This document shows positions 18,354 to 27,481 of a stretch of 64,000 nucleotides of DNA, one piece after another. Position 1 is the first letter of the stretch. Each line of letters begins with the position of its first letter. This DNA is from Alphaproteobacteria bacterium (GTDB taxonomy: Bacteria > Pseudomonadota > Alphaproteobacteria > ATCC43930 > CGMCC-115725). The DNA is taken from NCBI GenBank assembly GCA_030041335.1, contig JASHOB010000196.1, forward strand, positions 1-64,000. The letters are read 5' to 3'. The notes beneath the pieces are model-generated. The model had not been told where the DNA came from and ran no database searches. It saw nothing but the letters and a program-made list of their open reading frames with translations. The position numbers and the translations under genes were made by a program.

Positions 18354-19901
18354 ATGGCGCTGATCCGTTCCGTCGCGACCCTCGGCTCTTATACCATGAT
18401 CAGCCGGGTGCTGGGTTTTGTGCGCGAGATATTGACCGCCAATTTTCTCGGCGCCAGCGCTGTCAGCGACGCATTCTTCGTCGCGCTCCGTCTGCCCAAC
18501 ATGTTCCGCAGCCTGTTCGCAGAGGGCGCGTTCAGCATCGCCTTCGTGCCGATTTTTGCCGGTAAGGTGGCGGTCGACGGCCGGGCCGAAGCGAAGCGCT
18601 TTGCCGAGGACGCACTAGCCATCCTGCTGGTTGCGCTGCTGCTTTTTCTGCTGTTCGGCGAGATTTGCGCGCCGTGGATTTTGGATGTGATCGCTCCGGG
18701 CTTCCGCGTCGACGCGGATAAATTCGCGCTGGCGCTCGATCTGACGCGCATCATGTTTCCCTATCTGGTGTTCATCTCTCTGGTGGCGTTGCTGGGCGGA
18801 GTCTTGAATTCGCTCGACCGTTTCGCTGCGGCGGCGATCACTCCGGTGTTGCTGAATGTGTTTCTGATCGGTGCTCTCGTCGGCGTCCGGCCGTTGACCG
18901 GAGAGGCGCTGGCCTGGGCCGTGACCGCGTCGGGCATTGCCCAGTTCATCTGGCTGATGGTGTCTTGCGGGCGCGCCGGCATGGCGCTGTCACTCCCGGT
19001 GCCGCGCTTGACCCCGGAGTTGCGGCGGTTGCTGCGCATCATGCTGCCGGGCGTGTTCGGCGCCGGCGTGACGCAAATCAACCTTCTGGTCTCGACGGCG
19101 ATCGCTTCGCTGTTGCCGACCGGCTCGGTCTCGTTCCTCAACTATGCCGACCGTTTGAATCAGTTGCCGTTGGCGGTGATCGGCATCGCGGTAGGGACGG
19201 CGATTTTACCGACGGTGTCGCGCCAGGTAAGGACGGGCGACCACAGAGCCGCCAACGACACACAGAATCGCGGCCTCGAACTGGCGCTGCTGTTGACGTT
19301 GCCAGCGGCGATAGCGCTGGCAGTCGCGGCCTTACCCATCCTGACGGTGCTGTTCCAGCATGGCCGCTTCTCGGTGGCGGATGCGCGAGCCACGGCGCCG
19401 GCGCTCGCGGCCTACGCCGGCGGCCTTCCGGCATTTGTCCTCATCAAGGTGATGGCACCCGGCTTTTTCGCGCGTCATGATACGCGCACACCGGTGGTCA
19501 TTGGCGCGGTCACGGTGGCGATCAACGTCGTACTCACCGTCGGATTGGGCCTCGGCACCGGGCTCGCGCATGTCGGCGTTGCCATGGCTACCAGCATTGC
19601 CGGTTGGGTCAACGCCGTAGGGCTGAGCCTGACACTGGCCCGGCGCGGCCATTTTCAACTCGATAGTGGGGCGCGGCACCGATTGCCCCGCCTCGGCGCC
19701 GCGGCAATTGGCACGGGCGTGGTGCTGGCGCTGCTCGAGTATGCCCTCAATGGCGCGCTCGGCGGCAATCTAGGCGAACGGGGCGCTGCGCTGGCCTTGC
19801 TCCTGGGCGGCGGCATCGCGGCGTTCTTCGCGCTGGCCTTGGCATTCTCTGGCATCGACCGCGTCGCGTTAATGCGCCGCTTGCGACGGCAGACAGCTTG
19901 A
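18354..19901 (+). CDS. murJ: lipid II flippase MurJ
   Basis: A 515-residue polytopic inner-membrane protein of the MOP superfamily that flips the peptidoglycan precursor lipid II to the periplasm. The N-terminal signature [15 protein letters not shown] and [20 protein letters not shown] (about residues 13-57) is characteristic, and about 14 hydrophobic helices follow. It lies 31 bases upstream of trpS on the same strand, an order common in alphaproteobacteria. Confidence 0.96.
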   Translation: MALIRSVATLGSYTMISRVLGFVREILTANFLGASAVSDAFFVALRLPNMFRSLFAEGAFSIAFVPIFAGKVAVDGRAEAKRFAEDALAILLVALLLFLLFGEICAPWILDVIAPGFRVDADKFALALDLTRIMFPYLVFISLVALLGGVLNSLDRFAAAAITPVLLNVFLIGALVGVRPLTGEALAWAVTASGIAQFIWLMVSCGRAGMALSLPVPRLTPELRRLLRIMLPGVFGAGVTQINLLVSTAIASLLPTGSVSFLNYADRLNQLPLAVIGIAVGTAILPTVSRQVRTGDHRAANDTQNRGLELALLLTLPAAIALAVAALPILTVLFQHGRFSVADARATAPALAAYAGGLPAFVLIKVMAPGFFARHDTRTPVVIGAVTVAINVVLTVGLGLGTGLAHVGVAMATSIAGWVNAVGLSLTLARRGHFQLDSGARHRLPRLGAAAIGTGVVLALLEYALNGALGGNLGERGAALALLLGGGIAAFFALALAFSGIDRVALMRRLRRQTA

Positions 19902-19932
19902 CCCGCCGCATAGGCACGGCGATAAAACCGTC

Positions 19933-20931
19933 ATGCCACGCATTTTTTCGGGCATCCAGCCCACCGGAAATCTACATCTCGGCAACTATCTCGGCGCGAT
20001 CCGCAATTGGGTGACGCTGCAGGCCGATTACGAATGCATCTTTTGCATCGTCGATCTCCATGCGCTCACCTTGCCGCAGGACCCGACCGAACTGCGCCAC
20101 GCCACCCGAGAGGTCACCGCGGCCTATATCGCCGCGGGCATCGATCCCGAACGCTGCATCATCTTCAACCAGAGCATGGTTCCGGCACATGCGCAGCTCG
20201 CCTGGCTGTTCGGCTGCATCACGCCGCTGGGCTGGCTCAACCGCATGACTCAGTTCAAGGACAAGGCCGGCAAGGACCGTGAGACAGCCGGGCTTGGGCT
20301 TTATTCCTATCCGGTGCTCATGGCAGCGGACATCCTCCTCTATCGCGCGACCCATGTGCCCGTCGGCGAGGACCAGAAGCAGCATGTCGAGTTGGCCCGC
20401 GACATCGCTGCCGCCTTTAACCGGCGCTACAACACCGAGTTCTTCCCGCTGCCGGAACCGCAAATCTTCGGCACCGCGACCCGGGTGATGAGTCTACGCG
20501 ACGGCACCAAAAAAATGTCGAAGTCGGACGAATCCGATTTTTCACGCATCAACATGACGGACGATGCCGATGCCATCGCCCTCAAGATTCGCCGGGCAAA
20601 GACCGACCCGCTGCCACTGCCGGCGACCGTAGAGGACGTGGCGACGCGTCCCGAGGCTGCCAATCTTCTCGGCATCTATGCCGCCCTGACCGACGAAACC
20701 ATGGAAACCGTCGTGGCACACTTTGCCGGACGCAATTTCTCTGACTTCAAGCCGGCGCTTGCGGAGCGCGCGGTGGCGTCGCTCGGACGCATCGCCGGCG
20801 AGATGAGGCGGATGCTGGCCGATCCGGGCTATATCGACGGGGTGCTGCGGCGGGGCGCCGAACGCGCCGAGGCGATCGCCGTCGAACATCTGCACCTCGT
20901 CTTCGACATGATGGGGCTGTTGCGCCCTTGA
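19933..20931 (+). CDS. trpS: tryptophanyl-tRNA synthetase
   Basis: A 332-residue class I aminoacyl-tRNA synthetase charging tRNA-Trp. The HIGH-type motif is [14 protein letters not shown] (about residues 11-24) and the KMSKS loop is [11 protein letters not shown] (about 193-203). Length and the N-terminal [11 protein letters not shown] match bacterial TrpS. It follows murJ closely and is probably co-transcribed with it. Confidence 0.97.
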   Translation: MPRIFSGIQPTGNLHLGNYLGAIRNWVTLQADYECIFCIVDLHALTLPQDPTELRHATREVTAAYIAAGIDPERCIIFNQSMVPAHAQLAWLFGCITPLGWLNRMTQFKDKAGKDRETAGLGLYSYPVLMAADILLYRATHVPVGEDQKQHVELARDIAAAFNRRYNTEFFPLPEPQIFGTATRVMSLRDGTKKMSKSDESDFSRINMTDDADAIALKIRRAKTDPLPLPATVEDVATRPEAANLLGIYAALTDETMETVVAHFAGRNFSDFKPALAERAVASLGRIAGEMRRMLADPGYIDGVLRRGAERAEAIAVEHLHLVFDMMGLLRP

Positions 20932-21216
20932 CCGCGGCCGCCAAGGCAGAACCGCTTCACATGGTCGCCGTGACGCCAAGCCGCAGGACGTGATCATCCC
21001 CTGTGCCCGCCCGCCGCGCCTCGCTGCGGGGCCGCTGGCCACGGCACCTTGATGGCCTGCCAGCGAGCATCCCCGCCGCGGGCTTGGCGGGGTGCCCTGA
21101 GCCCTTCGCCGCGGCGGTATCGAGCCCTCTGGGATTGGTGCGCGCTACCGCGCTGTTAGCGGCGCGCGCGCACTGCTAGAATGCCATCCACCAAGAGCGT
21201 TCTCCGGGAGAGCCTG

Positions 21217-21564
21217 ATGGGGGAAACCGGTACGGTGCAAACCGGCGGCAGGACGGCCACCATCATCTATGTGCTCTATCTGGCGGGGTTGGTGATCGGC
21301 ATCACCCCGATCATCGGATTGGCGATGGCCTACGTCTATCGCGACGATTCTCCGTATTGGCTGCGCACGCATTATCACTATCAGATTCGCACCTTCTGGA
21401 TTGGACTGCTTTACGTTTTTATCGGCGCCATCACGGTGTACCTGTTTATCGGTTGGCTGATCTTGCTGTTTTGGCTGATCTGGTATCTGGTACGTTGCGT
21501 CAGAGGTCTGAAGTTGGCGGGAGAGGGGGAGCCGGTGCCAAATCCGACGACCTGGTGGTTCTGA
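21217..21564 (+). CDS. small integral membrane protein, DUF4870-like
   Basis: A 115-residue membrane protein with about three hydrophobic helices (residues about 12-40, 57-80 and 82-95) and a short polar C-terminus. The start at 21217 follows CGGGAGAG (21205-21212) with good spacing; an in-frame ATG at 21181 has no such site. The segment RDDSPYWLRTHYHYQIRTFW between the first two helices is typical of DUF4870-like proteins, whose function is unknown. It precedes the TauE-like gene by 64 bases on the same strand. Confidence 0.82.
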   Translation: MGETGTVQTGGRTATIIYVLYLAGLVIGITPIIGLAMAYVYRDDSPYWLRTHYHYQIRTFWIGLLYVFIGAITVYLFIGWLILLFWLIWYLVRCVRGLKLAGEGEPVPNPTTWWF

Positions 21565-21628
21565 CGGCGGGCTCGTCCGTTCAGCGTCGTCGCTTGAATT
21601 AAGGTGCCAATTCGTCCGTTATGGCGCT

Positions 21629-22540
21629 ATGGACATTTACCTGCCCATCGCCGGCATGTCGCAGAGCGTGGCCGTGCTTTTGGTCCTGGGTGGCGCCGTC
21701 GGTTTTTTGTCCGGACTATTTGGTGTCGGCGGCGGGTGGCTGATGACGCCCCTCCTGATCTTTATCGGCATCCCGCCGAGCTTCGCGGTTGCCGCGTCGG
21801 CCAATCAAATCGTCGGCAGTTCGGTGAGTGGAACGCTGGCGCAATGGCGGCGCGGCAACATCGACTTTAGTATGGGACTCGTTCTGCTGGCCGGTGGCCT
21901 GATCGGATCGGGCCTCGGCGTTTGGCTATTTGCAATACTTCGTCGCATCGGTCAGATCGAGATCGCGATCAGCTTCGCCTATATTGTGATGCTCGGGATT
22001 CTCGGCGCTTTCATGCTGCTGGAAAGCGTGCGCGCGATATTGGTTCCGCGCCCTGTGGCGCTGCGCAAGCTGCATCAGCACAACTGGACGCACGGCCTGC
22101 CTTTCAAAATGCGGTTTCGCCGCTCCAAACTCTATATCAGCGCAATCGTGCCCGGGGCCGTCGGGTTCGCCGGCGGCTTTCTCTCGGGTGTGTTGGGCGT
22201 CGGCGGCGGCTTTTTGATGGTGCCGGCGATGATCTACGTGCTCGATATGCCGGTTTCCCTGGTACCGGGCACGTCATTGTTTCAGATTATTTTTGTCGCC
22301 GCCGCCGTGACCATCCAACAAGCGGTCGAGAACGGTACCGTCGACATCGTGCTGGCGCTGATACTCGTGCTCGGCGGCGTGGTAGGCGTCAACTTCGGGT
22401 TGCACGTGGGATCGCGGCTCAAGGGTGAATATTTCCGCGCCTTGCTCGGTATGTTGGTGCTGGCGGCAGCGGCAAAACTGGCGGCCGACCTCACCATCAC
22501 GCCGCGCGATCTCTACTCCCTTGAGCTGCGCGTGCCATGA
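21629..22540 (+). CDS. sulfite exporter TauE/SafE family transporter
   Basis: A 303-residue inner-membrane transporter with about eight helices. The two inverted-repeat signatures, GFLSGLFGVGGGWLMTPLL (about residues 28-46) and GFLSGVLGVGGGFLMVPAM (about 189-207), are clear. The family exports sulfite, sulfoacetate or related organic sulfur anions, but the substrate here is unknown. Its stop overlaps the next gene by 4 bases (22537-22540), so the pair is translationally coupled. An internal ATG at 21656 could also serve as start. Confidence 0.92.
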   Translation: MDIYLPIAGMSQSVAVLLVLGGAVGFLSGLFGVGGGWLMTPLLIFIGIPPSFAVAASANQIVGSSVSGTLAQWRRGNIDFSMGLVLLAGGLIGSGLGVWLFAILRRIGQIEIAISFAYIVMLGILGAFMLLESVRAILVPRPVALRKLHQHNWTHGLPFKMRFRRSKLYISAIVPGAVGFAGGFLSGVLGVGGGFLMVPAMIYVLDMPVSLVPGTSLFQIIFVAAAVTIQQAVENGTVDIVLALILVLGGVVGVNFGLHVGSRLKGEYFRALLGMLVLAAAAKLAADLTITPRDLYSLELRVP

Positions 22541-23286
22541 GACCCTTGCCGGCGGCGCTGGCGGTGCTGGCGATGGTGTTTGTGCCGGCAGCTGCACACA
22601 GTGTCGAAGCGCTCAAAGCCGACCTCTCGAATCACCTCGTCGCCATCACGACCGGATTTACCGGCACGAGCCTGGTTCTCTTCGGTACCCGGCAAGAGAC
22701 CGGTGAGGTCGTGATCGTGGTACGTGGCCCGCTCAGCCGCGCGGTGGTGCGCCGACGCCATCACGTCTTGGGATTCTGGATCAATACCGAACGCGCAACC
22801 TTCGACGATGTGCCGGCCTTTTATGCCATCATCAGCAATCAGCCGCTCGATCAGATCGCGCCCGAACCGATCCTGCGCCTGCACGCCATCGGAATTCAAT
22901 ATTTGCATCCTCCGCTGCATTCGCCGCGCGACCTGGGCGCCAAGCGTGAAGCGGCCTTTCGCGAAGCCCTGGTCCGCCGCCAAGAGCGCAACGGTCGATT
23001 TTTCCAGAGTGTCGGACAGATCAAGTTCATCGGTGAGCACTTATTCCGCACCACCGTCGCGTTTCCTTCGAATGTCCCGGTGGGCACCTATACGGTCGAA
23101 GTTTTCCTTTTCCGCGACGGTGCCGTGATCGGACGGGAGACGGTGCCGCTGACGGTGACCGAGGCGGGGGTCGATTCCAATGTCACGCAATTTGCCCAGA
23201 GCGAAGCGTTGGCTTACGCCTTAATTGCCGTCGCGGCCACGGCAATGGCAGGATGGCTTGCAAGCTTACCTTTCCGCACCAGGTGA
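22537..23286 (+). CDS. TIGR02186 family transmembrane protein
   Basis: A 249-residue alphaproteobacterial protein with a signal peptide (residues 1-20, ending AAAHS), a large periplasmic beta-rich domain and one C-terminal transmembrane helix (about 222-243). Segments such as SNHLVAITTGFTGTSLVLFG match TIGR02186/PF09608 proteins, which are usually encoded next to a TauE-family exporter, as here. Their function is not established; coupling to the exporter suggests an accessory or sensory role. Confidence 0.85.
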   Translation: MRPLPAALAVLAMVFVPAAAHSVEALKADLSNHLVAITTGFTGTSLVLFGTRQETGEVVIVVRGPLSRAVVRRRHHVLGFWINTERATFDDVPAFYAIISNQPLDQIAPEPILRLHAIGIQYLHPPLHSPRDLGAKREAAFREALVRRQERNGRFFQSVGQIKFIGEHLFRTTVAFPSNVPVGTYTVEVFLFRDGAVIGRETVPLTVTEAGVDSNVTQFAQSEALAYALIAVAATAMAGWLASLPFRTR

Positions 23287-23295
23287 CCCGGCTCG

Positions 23296-23775
23296 ATGAC
23301 AGACCCATCCGATCTCCAGCGTGTCTTCCTTGTCGTCGTCGACGATACCGAGGAAATGCACGTGGCGCTGCGCTATGCCTGCCGGCGCGCCCGCCATACC
23401 GGCGGCCGGGTGGCGCTGCTTCACGTGATCGAGCCGGCCGACCCACAACCTTTCCGTCAGGTCGCGGAGTTGATCTTGGCCGAGCAGCGTGCCCAAGCCG
23501 AGGAACTCATGCAAAAAATGTCGGCCGAGGTGGTCGAACTCTCCGGGCAACTCCCCGTCGTCCACTTGCGTAACGGCGACCGCGCGCACCAATTGCTCAA
23601 TCTGATCGAAGAAGAACCTGACATATCGATCCTGGTTCTGGCGGCGGGAACCGGCTCCGAAGGGCCCGGGCCGCTGATCAGCCAGCTCGTTGGCCGTCTC
23701 TCGGGGCGATTAAGGGTTCCCATTACCGTCGTGCCGGGCGCGCTCAGCGACGAGCAAATAGACCTCTTGGCGTAA
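23296..23775 (+). CDS. universal stress protein (UspA family)
   Basis: A 159-residue single-domain Usp. The N-terminal strand FLVVVDDTEEMHVALRYACR and the mid-region ILVLAAGTGSEGPGPLISQL (about residues 112-131) fit the family. The nucleotide-loop consensus G-2x-G-9x-G(S/T) is only partly kept, so ATP binding is uncertain. It starts 9 bases after the TIGR02186 gene and is probably in the same operon. Confidence 0.88.
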   Translation: MTDPSDLQRVFLVVVDDTEEMHVALRYACRRARHTGGRVALLHVIEPADPQPFRQVAELILAEQRAQAEELMQKMSAEVVELSGQLPVVHLRNGDRAHQLLNLIEEEPDISILVLAAGTGSEGPGPLISQLVGRLSGRLRVPITVVPGALSDEQIDLLA

Positions 23776-23811
23776 GGCCGGGGCTTCCGCTACCGTCGGG
23801 GGGGCTCTGGC

Positions 23812-23825
23812 CGTTACCGGTAACG
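23812..23825. promoter_or_regulatory. perfect 14-base palindrome, LacI-type operator candidate
   Basis: CGTTACCGGTAACG is a perfect inverted repeat with a central CG, as in operators of LacI/GntR-type sugar regulators. It lies in the 71-base space between the universal stress protein gene and the membrane protein gene at 23847, 21 bases before that start. The half GGTAACG recurs, in the 10-mer ACCGGTAACG, at 54451-54460. No LacI-family gene is in the window. Confidence 0.45.
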
Positions 23826-23846
23826 CAGGTCGAAAGGTTGGGTTTC

Positions 23847-24794
23847 GTGAGTGAAAACGGCGTCACCGACGCATCCGGGACCCGTGCGGCCGATGGCCAG
23901 ACCGGCCCGGAACCGCGGGAGCCGGGGCCGCGCGCCGAAACGGGCGCCCACACCCAAACGCCCGATCCCGCTTCGGATACGTCGGGCGACGACCGTGACA
24001 GATCACAAGCGCGCGTTCGCAGTCCGGCGCGCGCCCCGTTCCAGGAGTTTCGCCGCGACAATGATGCGGTGCGTGAGCCGCCCAAGCAAGTGACGAACGC
24101 GCCAGAACGGACGAGGCAGGGAGCCGGCGCGAGCGAGGTCGTCGCCGTTCGCCAGCCGGCACTATCGCTGCTTTTCATCCTGCTGCTGGTATTGGGGCTT
24201 CTCGGTGCCGGTCTGCTCGCCTGGCAGCTTTACCTTTTGCGAGCCCAAATGAGCGACCTCCGGGCCGCAGTCGCGCAAAACAACAAGATTGCCGATGCCG
24301 CTGGCCGTCTGGCCGACGCGGCAACCCAGGCCAACGAGATCGCGGGTCAATCGTTGGCCAGCTCGACGCGACCCTGGATCGGCGTCGACGCTGTCGAAGC
24401 CAGCCCATTCGAAGTCGGTCAGCCGCTCAACATCGAAGTCCGGGTACGCAATTCGGGCCGAACACCTTCGAGCGACGTGCAGGGGCTGTTTCTTGTCTAT
24501 ATCTCGCCGCCCAACAATCCTCCTGCTCTGCTCGCCGACCAATGCGCGAGCTGCGTGCGCAGCGTGTTGCTGCCGGAAGGCGTCGTTTCCTACAAACTGT
24601 CGGTACGCGACTCGGTGATGACGGCCGATGAGGTCCAGCGCATCAGGGAAGGCAAGGACACGATGTGGATCGTCGGCCGGCTCGACTACCACGACGGCGA
24701 AGGCGAAGCCCATACGACGCGATCCTGCCTCTACTACCGCAGCACCGGCATCGCTTCGTTCACCGCCTGCAGCAGCGGCAACTCGGCAAATTAG
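23847..24794 (+). CDS. membrane-anchored protein of unknown function
   Basis: About 315 residues. The first 105 residues are hydrophilic, low-complexity and rich in Asp, Arg, Pro and Gly. One transmembrane helix follows (SLLFILLLVLGLLGAGLLAW, about residues 110-130), then a short coiled segment (QMSDLRAAVAQNNKIADAAG) and a C-terminal domain with a CASC pair and several Trp residues, probably periplasmic. The GTG at 23847 has GAAAGG at good spacing; a TTG at 23838 is possible. I recognise no family. The coil-plus-domain layout is common in uncharacterised alphaproteobacterial envelope proteins. Confidence 0.75.
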   Translation: MSENGVTDASGTRAADGQTGPEPREPGPRAETGAHTQTPDPASDTSGDDRDRSQARVRSPARAPFQEFRRDNDAVREPPKQVTNAPERTRQGAGASEVVAVRQPALSLLFILLLVLGLLGAGLLAWQLYLLRAQMSDLRAAVAQNNKIADAAGRLADAATQANEIAGQSLASSTRPWIGVDAVEASPFEVGQPLNIEVRVRNSGRTPSSDVQGLFLVYISPPNNPPALLADQCASCVRSVLLPEGVVSYKLSVRDSVMTADEVQRIREGKDTMWIVGRLDYHDGEGEAHTTRSCLYYRSTGIASFTACSSGNSAN

Positions 24795-24808
24795 GGCAGG
24801 TTGCCGCT
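24774..24808. terminator. stem-loop between convergent genes
   Basis: AGCGGCAAC (24774-24782) can pair with GTTGCCGCT (24800-24808), giving a 9-base stem around a 17-base loop, at the junction of the convergent genes ending at 24794 and 24813. No T-run follows on either strand, so a rho-independent terminator is only a possibility. Confidence 0.3.
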
Positions 24809-24812
24809 CAGC

Positions 24813-25454
24813 TCACATGGGTGGCTTTACCCCGTCCTTTTCCGCGACGATGGCTAAGGCCATGTAGTTGCCATCGGGATTCTTGCGCGCGAACATGACG
24901 ACCTGAGCGCCAGGCTTGAGCAGACTCTGATCGCCGCGAACAAAGGCGACGATCGGAATTGTCGGGCTGATGTCAATCTTCACCTCGCCCATCTGTCCGC
25001 TGCTACGGTCCTTATAAGACATGGTGAAGACTTTGCCGTCGGACGAATCGACCATGCCGGCGACGGCGGCATTGGTCATCGTGCTGGTCGGACCCTTATC
25101 CCAGGGATAATGGCCTTCGCCAGCGCCCCGCATCTGTGCGGGAAAGATATGGACCTCGGTCGCGTGCATCATCCCATCCTTGTCGGTCATGGCGGTGATG
25201 CCGATAAAGTCGTTCGGCTTGATGTCGGAGAGCTGCCTGGCAGCGACGCCAGAGATGTTCGTCTTCGGCCCCACGGCCACGAGCGCGGTATCCCCGGCCT
25301 GAGTCTTGATCGTGGCCATGCCATTGTCGAACTTTTCGATGGTGGCGCGAAGCCGTGTTGGCGGCCCGGCGGGTGCCTGGTTCTGCTGTGCCAAAGACGG
25401 AAATGCCGTCAGCATCAACGCTGCCGCCAGCATCCATGTACCTGCTCTGGTCAT
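24813..25454 (-). CDS. periplasmic hypothetical protein (DUF5666-like)
   Basis: A 213-residue exported protein. The signal peptide (residues 1-22, cleavage near LAQ) is followed by two beta-rich OB-like segments, RATIEKFDNGMATIKTQAGD and GKVFTMSYKDRSSGQM, each resembling the DUF5666-type unit that describes how a quantity is expressed through ion or metal binding. That similarity is tentative. GGGAGGAAG precedes the ATG. It is the only gene on this strand between the neighbours at 23.8 and 25.5 kb. Function unknown. Confidence 0.78.
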   Translation of the reverse strand: MTRAGTWMLAAALMLTAFPSLAQQNQAPAGPPTRLRATIEKFDNGMATIKTQAGDTALVAVGPKTNISGVAARQLSDIKPNDFIGITAMTDKDGMMHATEVHIFPAQMRGAGEGHYPWDKGPTSTMTNAAVAGMVDSSDGKVFTMSYKDRSSGQMGEVKIDISPTIPIVAFVRGDQSLLKPGAQVVMFARKNPDGNYMALAIVAEKDGVKPPM

Positions 25455-25565
25455 TGCTTCCTCCCGTTCGATGGTAGGCTCGGCGGGCTTTTACCATGAA
25501 GTCCGCGGGCGCGCCGCCATGCCGCGCGTCACATCTGCGTTACCCCAGTTCGTTCACCCGGGCGG

Positions 25566-26858
25566 TTATGACTCGGCGGTTAGACCGAAAATCTCCCGCG
25601 GCTCGCGCACGCCGCGCAGCATGTGTTCGCCCAAGGACATGAGGCGGTCGGGCAGCGCCGCTGCGGCCGCGAATTCGGCGGACACCAACACCGAGCGGCC
25701 CAGGGGCTCGCACAATTTCTCGATCCGGTCCACCTCGTTGACCGCAGGGCCGATCACGGTGAAGTCGAGCCGGTCTGCGGCGCCGATATTGCCATAGAGG
25801 ACATCGCCCAAATGCAGCGCGAAATCGACCCTGGCCGCCGGCAGCATCGTGTATTCGCGGCCGCTGTTCATGATGTCGAGCGCCTGCATCGCTTCCTCCG
25901 CCGCGTCGAGCGCAAGTTGACAAATCTGCGCTCGGTCGCCCGCGTCAAAGGCAAAGGTCGCAAGCATGCCGTCGCCGATGAACTTCATCACCTGACCACC
26001 GCGGCGGCGCAGCGGCGCGGTCAGTGTCTCGAACACTTCGTCAAGCAGCCGCACGACGTTGAGGCCGGGCTCGCTGTCGGCGATGCCGGTAAAGCCGCGA
26101 ATGTCGGCATACCACAGTATTGCGTGCATGCTCTCGACGGAACCGCGCTCGATCGCGCCGGCGTGGACGCGGCGCCCCGCATCCTCGCCCAGATAGGCCG
26201 CTAGCAAACCCGAGGCGACGACGTGGGAAGCCTCGGCTTTGATCGCCAATGCCAGCGCCGGCAGTGTCATCTGTATCAAGTTCAGGTCGGACTCAGTGAA
26301 ACCCGCGGGTCCGTCGCTCGTGAACGAAAGAAACACGCCCGTGCCGGCGGATTGATCATTGTCGCCGAAGGAAAAAACTTGCGCGTAATAGTCGCTGGCG
26401 CCGGCCGCGTAAAATTCCTCGAGGACCGGAAAATCGCGTTCGTCAATGCCTGCCGCCAAGCGCCGTCGCATGCGCGGGTCGGGCTCGCCCTGTTCGGCAC
26501 GGGCCATAAGGTGACGCACGGGACTGGTATCGAACGAGGGTTCCGCGCGGCCCTTGCGCTCGAACTGCTCTTCCTCGACCGCGGTGTGCTCGCGCCGCCA
26601 GGTGAAGCCATATCCCGACCATTGCGGATGAAGCGTCCGCATCCCGGCGTAGCCGCGCCACAGCTTGACACCGTCAGCCACGAGTTGGCGGCAGAAGCCA
26701 TTGAACAATTGCTCGATCGAGCTGCCTTGCAACCCTTGACGCAATGCCCAGCGATGCAACTCGATGATGCGGTGGCCGAGAACTTCATCGCCAAAAAGAC
26801 CTGCGAAGCTGCGATCCGGAGGCTGCGACTGCGGCAGAACGGTGGTTTCGCTTGGCAT
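25566..26858 (-). CDS. class III adenylate/guanylate cyclase
   Basis: A 430-residue soluble signalling enzyme predicted to make cAMP or cGMP. The N-terminal ~220 residues form a sensor-like region without a recognised domain, containing a His/Trp-rich start and DNDQSAGTGVFLSF. The cyclase domain (about residues 230-400) keeps both metal-binding Asp, in YADIRGFT and in FIGDGMLATF, and the transition-state residues in VIGPAVNEVDRIEKL (Asn and Arg). HLGDVLYGNIG is also conserved. Divergent from the DUF721 gene, with 90 bases between. Confidence 0.9.
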   Translation of the reverse strand: MPSETTVLPQSQPPDRSFAGLFGDEVLGHRIIELHRWALRQGLQGSSIEQLFNGFCRQLVADGVKLWRGYAGMRTLHPQWSGYGFTWRREHTAVEEEQFERKGRAEPSFDTSPVRHLMARAEQGEPDPRMRRRLAAGIDERDFPVLEEFYAAGASDYYAQVFSFGDNDQSAGTGVFLSFTSDGPAGFTESDLNLIQMTLPALALAIKAEASHVVASGLLAAYLGEDAGRRVHAGAIERGSVESMHAILWYADIRGFTGIADSEPGLNVVRLLDEVFETLTAPLRRRGGQVMKFIGDGMLATFAFDAGDRAQICQLALDAAEEAMQALDIMNSGREYTMLPAARVDFALHLGDVLYGNIGAADRLDFTVIGPAVNEVDRIEKLCEPLGRSVLVSAEFAAAAALPDRLMSLGEHMLRGVREPREIFGLTAES

Positions 26859-26948
26859 GCAATGTCAAAGGTGGGAGATCGGCATGTTTCCGTCAACCAT
26901 TTGCCGAAATCTCGACCTCTTTGTCGCGATCCATTAGTCTTGGCGCCG

Positions 26949-27425
26949 ATGACCGAAGCGCGGCGCGGGCGATTGCAGATGGTCGGTGCAGTCCTGCCCC
27001 GAATCGCCGGCAAGACATTGGGAAAACGGGGGTTTGGCGAGGCGCAACTGGTCCGGCATTGGACCGAAATCGTCGGCGAGCGTCTGGCCAAGGACGCCAG
27101 CCCCCTGAAGCTCAATTTTCCGCGAGGTGGCCGCCGCGACGGCACCCTGAGATTGCGGGTTGCGCCCGGGGTCGCACTGGAAATCCAGCACGACGAACCG
27201 GTCCTGCTTGAGCGCATCAACGGCTTTTTTGGCTATCGGATGGTGGCACGGCTCAGCTTGCAGCAGACCGGACCGGCGCCAAGCGCTCGGCCGGCGCCTC
27301 CGCGGCCGTTGAGCGAGGCGGAGGCGACCGAACTCGAACGGCGTGTTGGCGCCATTGCCGACACCGGCCTGCGGACGGCCCTCCTACGACTGGGCGCGGC
27401 GATCCTGGCGACCCAGCGAAAATGA
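26949..27425 (+). CDS. DUF721 (DciA-like) protein
   Basis: A 158-residue protein of the DUF721/DciA family, whose best-studied members load or open the replicative helicase DnaB. The N-terminal KH-like part includes LVRHWTEIVGERLAKDASPL (about residues 38-57) and LRLRVAPGVALEIQHDEPVL, both typical. The ATG at 26949 is chosen because homology starts there, although the frame is open from 26223 opposite the cyclase gene. DUF721, DsbA-like and smc genes in this order are common in alphaproteobacteria. Confidence 0.85.
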   Translation: MTEARRGRLQMVGAVLPRIAGKTLGKRGFGEAQLVRHWTEIVGERLAKDASPLKLNFPRGGRRDGTLRLRVAPGVALEIQHDEPVLLERINGFFGYRMVARLSLQQTGPAPSARPAPPRPLSEAEATELERRVGAIADTGLRTALLRLGAAILATQRK

Positions 27426-27481
27426 CTAGCCATCCGCCAAAATAGGTCATAGCATCAACATCTAGTGGCTTGGAGATCGAT

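Noticed and set aside
20932-21216. GC-rich spacer after trpS, examined for tRNA or terminator
   Set aside because: I found no cloverleaf pattern and no stem followed by a T-run.
26223-26948. Upstream extension of the DUF721 frame
   Set aside because: It lies opposite the cyclase gene, and homology starts at 26949.
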